Positions 23,201-35,200 of a stretch of DNA of 64,000 nt are shown here, one piece after another. Origin of the DNA: Bactrocera neohumeralis (lineage: Eukaryota; Arthropoda; Insecta; Diptera; Tephritidae); contig NC_065922.1 in the NCBI RefSeq assembly GCF_024586455.1, positions 26,470,089 through 26,534,088 on the forward strand, written 5' to 3'. The translations under genes and the position numbers were made by a program. Positions within the stretch are counted from its first letter, which is position 1, and each line of letters opens with the position of its first letter. Below the pieces are notes generated by a model. It did not search any database, was not told the origin of the DNA, and saw only the letters and a list, made by a program, of their open reading frames with translations.

Positions 23201-26200
23201 ACTACGCGCTTTCAGCGCCAACTAGCGAAAATAACGCAAGACTTTTTTGACAACCTATTATTTGACAGATGTCGCTTGCAGTCTGTCGCGCGCTATATGT
23301 TCGGCACTTCATTCTTTAAGTTTTCATATAAACATTGCAAGGAGTAATATTTGTTCTTATAAGTCATTGTAACTATATTAATATTGATATATACAATACG
23401 TATGTTTGTTTACAAATTTATCTGGATTTTGGCATTTCCGAGCTGTTAAACGCCATATCTCATTCTATAGCGGTAATTGCAATATTCCACATTATTTTCA
23501 AGTAATTTAGTATATTTTACTGGAATTATCTATTGTCATGTCAAGAATCGACTGTAATTAAATGCAATTTATCACTGAATCAAATTAACTGCACACAATA
23601 AAGATAATAAGTTTGCGTTAATTCAGAAAATTGTAATTAGTCACTTTGCGCATTCTAAGTAAATAATATAAGTAAACAGATTTATCAACCACTCATGAGT
23701 GGATCAATCTAGTTTGATATTTGGTTTGATTGAGGAAGTATAAATTATGGATGTCCTCGGATCGGCTTGGCACAAACTTGGCAAAAAATATATAGTTTTT
23801 TAATTCAATACGACCACATTGGCTTTATACAAATAAAGCTATCATATTCTTCATAAGCGTAAGGGTTTTATCATCTTTTCGGGTCTGATCTTAAACGCTC
23901 TGATTATCTATTATTTAATGCTAAAGCAATTGGCAATCATGAAATAAAAAATCTCATATCAATGGATGGAATTGCAGAAGTATTAGTTTACTATATTGAA
24001 CCAAGAATGCAGAAAAATCAGGGTAAATAAAATATTTACAGAACTTGATCAGGATGGAACGTTCGAAAAATTCTGAAAAACCTCAAATTTTCGACACAAA
24101 ACTTGTCCGAGGCAGTTGAGACTATCAGTTGTATGGTTTAAAATGCTATTAAAATTCGACTCATCCTAAAAGACATAATTTTCATGGTCAAGTTCTTCTA
24201 AAAAGAAATATAATAATCACAAGATTAATGTGGGTAGTCTTAAATCCGCAAAAAGTAATATCTCTAAGGCCTTAAGGCATATGGATAAAGGCAAGATAAG
24301 GGCTAATGAAAACATAGGCTTACAAATTTTGGATTATGCAGACAAAATCTTAATAAATTGTCGCGAATTATGTCGACGTAATTAACATAGGAATTATGAT
24401 TATTTGTGTGGCTGCGTAAAACAGGCTAATACACACCGTAACTTTATTTGGAGTAAGTAAGCAAATGGAATTAAATGTTAGTTGATGGTGATAACAATAA
24501 TCTCAGTAGCCTTGTTTATCTGGCAATCTGTTTTAGTGTGTAATAATATGAATCCACATTTATTATGTCTATATATTAGTTTCACACTTGTCTGTTGCTA
24601 ACAATGCAATAATAATTAGCTACCATGTGACTGCATTTGCATTGTTTTATTTCTCTGGTAACATCAGAGACTGATAGATGTGCCTATATGCATGCTTGAC
24701 TGAATGGTTCATATATTAAACCTACAAATTCCATTGCTAATATATCGTGAGTGATTCCCATAAAACATAACAATGTGATTTATTGCCAAGATAATGAGAA
24801 ATATTTACAAATGTCTGACAACAACTATTATTAAGTGAAGTCGTTATTTTGGAAAGTGGCGGTAAGAGCGTTATGAATTTGTATACCGTAGAAGACCGTA
24901 GCAATTATAATCATTTGTACTATAAATTTTTATAATGAAAAAAATCGCCTTTCAGAGCAGAAAATTTAGTGTTAATTTAATAGCAGCCACTTCTGCCTGC
25001 AGTAATTCTAAATCCTAAACCTAAGTTTGACGGAGAGCTTCTTTCTGACTCCACTTTTTTTATGTTTCCGGTTAATGGTGATTTGTGGGCGTGGTTGTGG
25101 TCCGATTACGCTCATACGAACTCGAAAGTTTTTGTACTAAAGAAGGAGATAACTCAATTTTTACTCAAGTTGCAGCTTGCACAGACAGAGGAACGGACAG
25201 ACAGACAGTCAACCGGATTTCAACTTTGCTCGTCACCCTGATCACTTATATATATATATAACCCTATATCTATCTCGCTTAGTTTTAGGTGATACGATAC
25301 AACCTTTAGATGAACAAAACAATAATACTCTGTAGCAACTGGTTGCAAGAGTATAAAAAGTGAAGGATGGTGCTAGAAAATCGTCAGGCAAGTGTTGGAG
25401 AGATGGCAGAGGAGCTCGATATCTCTCCCGAGTCCGTTTGAATGATTTTAGTGGATATTTTGGGTATGAAATGCGTTCTTGCTCGACACATCTCGATAAA
25501 GCTGAATTTTCTTCAAACACAGAAATCTTTGGCCATGCTTGGTCGTGCGAATTCCGATTCCACATTCTTGTTGAGATAAACCGTTTTGTCAATTACTTAT
25601 TATTTTATTTGTAAAGTCGGCTGAATAAGTATTTTCCGCTAATTTTTATGCTTAAACTCTAAATGCAACTGAACACTGACGACGTCAAAAATCTCTTTAC
25701 AAAATGTCGCAATAATATTTGTAACGGTTTATTGCTAACGTCTTCAACGAATAACGTACTTTTAAAAAATCGTGCTACAATTTTTCCTAACAAATATTAG
25801 AGGGTGCTTTAGTTTTGTCCAATACTGTATGTATGTATATACATACATATATATGAAAATCTATGTGTATGTTTGTATACACACTAATTTTTAAATTGAT
25901 ATTTCACAGCTGTCTTTATCTTATCATGTGAATTGCGAAATTTCGCGTGATTTTCGAATAATTCAGTATATATTGCTGCAATTATCTATTTATCTATCTA
26001 TAAGTATATACATACATATATCATGAGTAATCAATTGCAAAATATCACTGAATGAATAGGGAATAAATAAAAATAGATAAGTTTACGTTAATTCAGAATG
26101 CTTTTGGTACCAAAATTCCTACACCTTAAACTCAACCAATTTCTTTCGGCAGGAGATAATACTGTATAGGATGGACGAGAAATTAATTTAAACTTAAAAA

Positions 26201-29200
26201 ATCATGCTTAGGAAAGGTTGGGTTAAAAGGTCGATCCTCACCGAGATATCACTTGGACAGCGTATATTCTAGTCCAATAGAAGCGCTTTGAGCCAATCAC
26301 GAAGGTTTGAGGCGGCTTGTGTCAGTTTCGCCTTTGCCTCCACATTGCAAAATGTGGACAATGGAGAAGAAAATACCAGGAAGTTACCACCTCACCTTCT
26401 TTCATACAACTTTCGACAGTTTGGGTCCGACTGGATTGCAAGCCTTACAGCATGAATGCCTATTGGACAATGTCTAGTAACAACCCCTATGCTCAGTAGA
26501 TCTCTCAGTCGCGCAATAGCTGATAGACAACCAACGTTTGTCCAGCGCACGCGAAGTCCATAGACCGAGGATGGACTAGTGCTTGAGAGCAAGATGACAA
26601 CGCGAATCCAACTCATACTCATTACGTTGTAAGCAGGGTAAGGGTGCCCCCTGCAGCTAGCTCATCGGATTCCGTTAGGACCAAGCGAGTCTGATATTAA
26701 AGTATTGGATAGTCTTTTCGTTGTATATCTCCAGTGTTACCAATCACATTGTGGAAGTTGAAAAAAAGTTACAGCTGTTCAAAAATGAGTGAAAATAATG
26801 AAGAAACTCGCTATATTTTGAAATTTCTGCATCAAAAAGGTAAGAATGTCACACATGAAATTTGTGAAGTTTACGGAGACGACGCTGTATCAGTACGGAA
26901 ATTCCGATGTGAAAGATGCACCTCGCTCTGGTCGACCTATCGTTGAAAAAGTCGATGAAATTATGGAAAAGATTGACCAGCACCATCACATAAGCAGCCA
27001 TGACAACCTAAGGAACTTAACATTCATCATTTAAAAAAAGGCTGGTTACAAAAAGAAACTTGATATTTGGGTACCACATGAATTATCTGTGAAAAATTTA
27101 ATGGACCGAATGCTGAAACGAAATGAAATCGAACCATTTCTAAAGCGAATGATAACAGGAGACGAAACATGGATCAAATACGACAATAAATCCAAACGTG
27201 GTGAAGATCAACAAATGGTCAAAAAGCCAGGATTAACGCCTCGAAAGGTTATGCTGAGTGTTTGGTGCGATTGGAAAACATTCATCCACTATGAGCTGCT
27301 CCAGCCTGGTCGAACGATTAATTCTACATTTTACAACAACTGATGAGATTTAAGCAAGCAAACGAAATAAACGACCAGAACTGATCAACAGAAAGTGCTT
27401 CGTCTTCCATCAGGACAACGCTAGACAACACACATCTTTGGTGACCCGGCAAAAACTGGGAGAGCTTGGCTGGGAAGTTTTGATGCATCCACCATATAGC
27501 CCTGATCTTGCACTATCGGACTACCATTTATTTCTGTTAATGCATAACTCCCTTAATGGACTAAAGTTAACTGCAAGAGAAGCCTGTGAAAATTACTTGT
27601 CGCAGTTTTTCGCCGAAAAACCAGAAAATTTTTACACTGATGGTATAATGTCTCTAGCGGAAAAATGGTAAAAAGTGGTCGACCAAAATGTTACATACAT
27701 ATGTATTTGGTTAAATAAAGTTAATTATAAAATTTAAAAAAATAAGTTGAAGTTTGATTAGAAATACGAAAAGACTTTTTTTAACTACCCAATATTTATT
27801 AACTGCACCAGATAATTATGAATCTCTTTTGAACTAGTGTGAATATATGTATGTATGTATATTTATATTTCAGTCTGCAATATATGGATACATATACAAT
27901 TGACCATGCCCATACCCACACATTTTTGTAGTGCAATAGTCAAGTATCTATTCTTGGCTGCCAACCCACGTTGACGCCGTACTCAATGATGAATGCAGAG
28001 GGTGAGAGTAGTATTGTAGTAGAGAAGAGAAGAGAAGAGCAATTTGGAATAGCTTAAGAATGAATAATCTGCGGTGAGGTATCAGTAGAAAAATCAACAA
28101 AGAACCAATGAAAGAGAAATCTTGTCACCACTACGCACACACCCACAAATGTAACAGTGAATCAAAGTTTCTACGTAGAAGATAATGACGAAATAATACA
28201 AAGTCACTAATTCCACCTCCCGGTTTTTTATAAAATCAAATAATAACAACAATTGTACAAACAATACTCAAATATATACTAATCACGCACACAAACACAT
28301 ATAGACGTAAACAAAAATAAAACTTCAGTGATTCGTGAGCGGCGCGTTCGCCGTTTTTTTAATTTTTCGTGAACGACGTGTTCCCACGTAATAGGTGAAG
28401 AGCATTGCGTGTTAAAAGACGTAGGCAACAGCAAAAAAACAGCAAAGCGGATTCTTCGCGGATCAGCAGTCCCGGTCCAAAGATCAAAAATGCGCCATAT
28501 ACATATATACTTTTATAATATACATATACTATAAATACATATACTATAAATACATATGTATATATGGTATTATATACTAAGTGACAATACAAAAAATGAC
28601 AAAAGTATAAAAATAAAAGCATATTTTTTGGGGGTCTTTGATATGTACACATCCATATATGTATGTAAGTAAATATGAGTAACAAACTGGTGCTAATAAG
28701 CACTTATCGCTTGTACATATATACTATATGTATGGTATATACCTATAAATTCTTAAAGCTTAAGGTCTTATGACAAAATTGCAATAATTCACCGGCTATT
28801 TTTTTCCATTTTTGTTTTTGTTGCATTTTTCTTAGCCAGCTATTTATATGATAATAGGAAATGAAAGGCAAAACCGGTCTATCTATCTCTAAAACCGGTA
28901 CAAGAAAGCGTGCAAAAATAAATAAATGTAGGCGTATAACCTAGTATGTATGTATATATGTACGTATGTATGTATGTATGTATGCATTGTTTACTTTATA
29001 CATTTGTGCGTGTAAATGTCCAGATTACAGAATTTGTTTATTTACCTTTCAAACACAAGTCACGCAAATCAAATTTGTACACCAACAAAAAGTTAACAGT
29101 TAATAATTAGTAAATCTCTGTGAACAATAGCAATAAAGTATAAATGAGTTCAGGGACAGGAAATATGTATGTATGCATGTATGTATGTATGTAAATATGT

Positions 29201-32200
29201 ATGTAGTATTATGGGTACTAAAAACATAAACAAATAAAAATCTAAACAAGTTTTGTCGGAAATATGAAATTTATAGCATTGAAAGGGTTTATAATTCAAG
29301 TCGTGGGCAATTAACCTATAAAGACAAGAAAACTCATTAGCTTCAGCTGTAGCGCAGCTATAAGACCCTTCATAAAAGTGTACAAAAATATATAAAAAAA
29401 AGGGTATAAATCTAATCAATAAACTGTGTGCACTTTCGTAAAGGTATCTTGTCAATTAAAAAAATTCCATACAAGGGATTCATTTTGATAGATCAGTTTG
29501 TATGTCAGCTATATGCTATAGTGGTCCGATCTAAACAATTTGTTCGGAAATCATAGCGCTGCCTTGGAAAACAATCAATGCCGAATTTCATAGAGATAAG
29601 ATTTTGGGCGGTCCGTTTGTACCGATATCAGCGATTTCGATCGATTGCGTATATAGAAACAGATAGACTGACGAACATGGCTAAGTCGACTCAGCTCGTC
29701 CAGCTGATGTTGTTGTTGTAGCGGAAGAATTCAGCCGAGTTGACAGTACTTGACCGGGTTCGTTCCGGTTACGTAGACCCGACTATCGTGGGAACAGAAT
29801 CGTCCAAATCATAATTTTATATGTACTCAATAAGGTCTCCGATGTTTCTTCTGCGTGTTACAAACTTTGTGGCAAACTTAATGTAGCCAGTTCACGATAT
29901 TAAAATGGATTTATTCTTTATATAGGACCTAGTCTAAGATATAAGCAAGTGTTTGGTGGCAATATATGTACATACACACAATATGCCAAAAGAAACTCAT
30001 ACGAAATTCAGCGTAACCAAAACAGGTCCGGATTTATAGCCGGCAAAGGCTTGTTTCAAATTATTTGATAATTTTTTTCTGTCGTTACAACAACAACATT
30101 AAACCAAGATAACATTCTTGAAAAATTCATTGATATCGCTCTCATATAGACCGATTTATAAAAAATAAAATTAAGAGAAGAAGAACAATAACTTAAAATA
30201 TAAATTCAAATAAACGAGGGGTTCAAAACGGACGTATGTATATAGGAAGAGAATGCAGCCATTGTCCAATTTCCATCCGCCAGCACTAAGAGAGTATGAG
30301 GAGTCTTACTGAAGGAAGGTAATATTTTAAGGATTTTTTATTTTGTATTTTTTTATTAAATGAAAAATATTTCAAGAATAAAAGTCGGTTGAGCCAATAT
30401 TGACAAAGTTACGAGCATATTTATACTTGTCTTATGCAGGGCTTTCACAGATTTTTTAGTTCAAAATACTCGTATTACAGCATTTTCAAATAAATTACAT
30501 TTTCAAAGTACTGCACCGTTGCTGTTTGGTATTATTATTTCTACAAAAAAATTTAATTTCGAAAAATCTTCTCGGAATTATCTTGGGAAACTATTGCAGT
30601 ATAAAGTAACCTGGAAATTCATCTTAATATTAGGTATATGGGGGCTAAGGGAAGTATTGACCCGATTCAAATCATTTGTAATACATAGACCTAGGGGCTT
30701 GAACAGTTTTAATTCGATTTAGGCAATATTTAGTTATAGGGTGGCACACCTCAAAAGGACTATTCGTGCATTTGTATACTAGGAAAGTGAAAGTTTTGTG
30801 TTTTCGCTCATTTTCGCACAATATTGGTATGTCAAAAAATGCTATGTGCTGAATTTAGATGTCGAGCAAGTCCCGAGATATGTGATTTCACCTAAAAGTG
30901 GGCGGTGCCACACCCATCGTTCAATTTCGACTCCGTCTGCTCTCTCATACCATCTCGGGGTAAAATTTAATATTGCTGGCGTATTTAGTTATTGATTTGT
31001 CGCCCTTTTAGTAGTTTTTACAGTACAGTTATATGGGGAGTGAGTGAGATAATCATCCGATTTCATCCATTTCTACACAGTCGGTAGAAGTTCCTACAAT
31101 ATTTGTGCTAGGCGAATTTGGTTGGTTGTAGCTTTAGTAGTTTAGGAGATATGTACATTAAACTTATTAGAGGGCGGGGCCAAGCCTATTTATTTTAATT
31201 TTTTTGCCCTCAGGTGCCTCTTGCTACTGGGATTCCCTGGGAAATAAATTACTACTTACATAATTATGGCAATTATAATGTTTAATACATGCAGTTGTTT
31301 TAATTAGCCCTTATCTCGAGTTAATACTAAAAAAGGCAAATAGAACTTTTAGCACTTACTGATACCATAACTAAACTAAAACTTTAAGCCTTTTTGGTGC
31401 TGTATTCGACTGCATTTTATAGCTTGGGCAAACAAAGAAGGTAACTTAGCGCACAATATTTGCAAAGAACGCAATTAAATGATAAATAATAAATAACTCA
31501 TTTAAGGCATCTAATAAACGTTGAAATACAAAAACAAATGCATTGTTGCTAAAAACAATACGAAATTAGTACTTTAAAATTAATCAGTAAATGCTTTTTT
31601 CCAACATAGTTCGGGGTAGACGTCAAATAATAAACACTCTTATCATAAGGAGAGCTTATTTGATTACAAAGAGATTAATAATAAAACAGTTAATGTACGT
31701 GTGCCTTATATGTAATACATATATGTATAAAGATTATTTACACATATACACATATGGTATGTATGTATGTATGTACATATTTCAGAGCAATATTTTACTA
31801 TGTGAATCGGTCATACGTGTGGCGTCAATGAGCTAGCAACTCAACAATTCATAAAAAATACACTAAAACACTTGTTTTTTATCAATGAGTTAGAAAGTAT
31901 GTCGATAATGAACATGTGTATGTACTCAGCCACGCGCTTGTCTTTCTTTTTAGCTCCCACACGGATTCTATTAATTTGTATAGATTTTGGTTTTTTTTTC
32001 GTTAGAGTTCCAGGGTAAGTTTCCATTTTCCTAAAGTGTAAATACTTGGCATACGTGTTGTTGTAAGGAAAAATATTGAATTACCATTTGATGGCTGATA
32101 CTTCATTGTTATTGATTAATGGAATATTAATCACAAATTTAGTATATATGACTGTGAAAAATAAGCAGAACCCTATACCCGTGCATTTTGTCTAACAGAT

Positions 32201-35200
32201 TCGACTACCCCATTTGCTTTCCTTGGAAAAGATATAAGTACAAAACTGCGGTTTGACATCTTCAAGTACACACATAGATATGTACATACATATGTATGTA
32301 CGCAAAGGTAAGTGGCATCAACGACTATAACGAAAAGAAGTAACATCTTATTAATATTTATTTAAGAAGCATACTCATAGGGGCTATGCCAATAAAGAAG
32401 AAAAAGAACTCATAGGGACACAATCCTCTATTTTATTAATATAAACAAAACACTTCCAAATTCCTATGTCAATCAGTTAAAAACATTCATAGTTTACATC
32501 CGTTTTATGACAGGGTCTAAAGTGAGTATTTGTCTGGTAATTCCCAGTTCAGCCAACGTGATATGAAAAAATTCAATTACTACTTTATTTTCGAACAATT
32601 TTTCAGTAAAAAAGTTTAAGTTTATATTCAGCTGCACCGAAGCTATAATACCCTTCACGGGTGCATTTATTATAAAATAAAAGGGTATATATAGATTTTT
32701 ATTTTGACTTTAAACGGTCTATTTTCATTTCATTTTTCATACAAAAACTTCAATTTTGATCGGACCGTTTATATGTTCCGATATCGTATATATGAACCCA
32801 ACGTAAAAACGTCTAAAAGCCAAGCGTACATAAGTCTATGCATGTAAGTATGAATGTGTCTGAGTGATAACACCTAAGGTCACTACATATTTGTATGGCT
32901 GATAAGATTGATAACGGCGCTTGTGCTTCCAAATACTATAAAAAATTTAGTGGAATTAATTTTTCAGTTCATCACAGATTCTTAAATTCCCGCTCATTAA
33001 TATCAATAACGTTTGTGATTAAGATCTGTTTTCTTTTTTTAAGTGTGTGTAGTACTCGTATATCAACAATGCAACGTAAATGCAAAGTTATATAAACAAC
33101 TATTCCATCTAATTTGCATGAAAATTTATTTAGAAATTATGAAAAAGTATCAAGTAAGTTAAAATGCCCGACATTTAGATATTTCAAAAGTCTGTTTATG
33201 CAGGTGCAGCTTTTCATAAAAATAAACATTTAAATATACTACAAAACGGCAGGTACACTCAATAAACAATGTGAGAGGAATGTGTAATTTAAAAAACAAA
33301 TAATTAAACAAGATTAAACGTGAACTTCGGTTGCAACAAAGCTAAAATACCTATCACAAATAAAAATAGTCTATAACAAATAAGGAAAAGCTAAGTTCAG
33401 GTATAACAGTACCTTTCATACTCTTGCAATTGAAAGGATTGAAGCTAGGGAAGTAGAGCGGGTTTTCACCCGATTTTATTCACTCAGTCAGCTATGGGTA
33501 CTTCAGTATAAATATTCGATACCTAGGGGCTAGAACAGTTTTTGTTAGATTTGGACAATGTTTGGACATAAGGTGGGATACTCTAAAGGCAAAGGCAAAG
33601 TTTTATCACGTTATATTAATTGCTTCTTGAATTGTATATTCGAATGAAGAGATTCAGATGGAATTTAAAATGGCCATGTCCGATTTCGCACACTGTGACA
33701 TAAAAACGTCAGAGAAATGCTACATACCAAACTTGGTTGAAATCGGTCGCACGGGTCTTAAGATACGGTTCCACTATTATACCATCTTTCGTGTAAAATT
33801 TAATGTATGGCGTATTAGTTATTAATTTATCGCATTTTAAAATAGTACCGTTACGATTTTGATCAATCAGTTTGTATGGCAGCTGTATACTATAATGATC
33901 CGATCTAAAAACATTATTCAGATATTGTAGCATTACTTCGGATAATAATCAATGCCAAATTTTGTGAAGATATCTCGTCAAATAAAAAAGTTTTCAATAC
34001 AAGAACATGATTTTGATTGTTCAATTTGTATGGCAGCTATACGCTATAGTAGTCCGATAGCGGTGGTTCCGACAAATGAGTAGCTTCTTGGGGAGAAAAG
34101 GAGGTATGCCAAATTTCAGATCGATAGCCCAAAAACTGAGGGACAATTTTGCGCATATACTGACAGACGGACTTTGCTAAATCAACTTAGCTCGTCTGCC
34201 AACTCATATATAGTACATACATATGTATATATACATATTTTAAAGGGGGTCATACGTTTCCTTTTGGATGTAACATACTCGTACTTCGTGACAAACTTAA
34301 TATATCCTGTTCAGAATATAAAAAATGTATGTATATGCGTTGAAATTTTCAGAAATAATATTGCAAAATATTAAGGGCAAGGCAATTCACGAGCAGACAG
34401 GTAGTAAATTTACACTTTTTACAACCTTTACAGCAACAGAATATGCTATGTAAAGGTAGATATTTAAAACACATATGCACAATAAACGAAATTGCTTTTA
34501 ATATAAATTTCGAGAACCTTTAAAGAGATAATAATGCTATAAAGCACAATATTCATAACCCAACACAAACCCCCGTATTTATATATACACATACAGTCCA
34601 AGCAACAGTAACTACATACATACAATTTATGTATAACTATTTATTGTAAAACGATGTGATGTTCATTATACTACAAGCGACAAGAATCCGGTTAAGTTGA
34701 AACAAAAAAGTCTTTACTACAGACATGATGATGGATGATAAGCACGAATTATACAATATATCTCATACTTTCATATGTATTATGTATGAACACACATAAT
34801 TATAATTAGCGCTATGTGCATACGCACATACTATATAATATATGTACTTCCTTAAAAAAGTAAAAGTTTTAGTTCCTGTGTCGCTAACATCAAAAAAACA
34901 AAAGGTTGCTATAACGTCAACTAAATATAGTAAATACTTGTAATTGCACAAACATAATTACTTATATACAGTGAAGAAGAGAGGGGGAGACTGCGGACAG
35001 TTCCTCCCGCCAACGGAATTCTTAGAGTAGCCGTCTGCTACAATGTTTTGCAGTTTTTTTTCTCCAACAATTTACTACAATCATTCCTCGACCCCGGATT
35101 AGAACAGATAGCTAATGCATGCATATTATGTACACGCAAAGTCTTCGAAGCTGTTAAGCGGCATGATGGAAATTTCCACACTCTGTTTGATTGACATAAT

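Noticed and set aside
23930..24420. Possible Tc1-like transposase relic
   Set aside because: Short basic stretches can be read, but no motif or end is convincing.
28018..28040. GAGAAGAGAAGAGAAGAG tract as a regulatory GAGA site
   Set aside because: A simple repeat of AGAGA units in an intron; no further promoter signs next to it.
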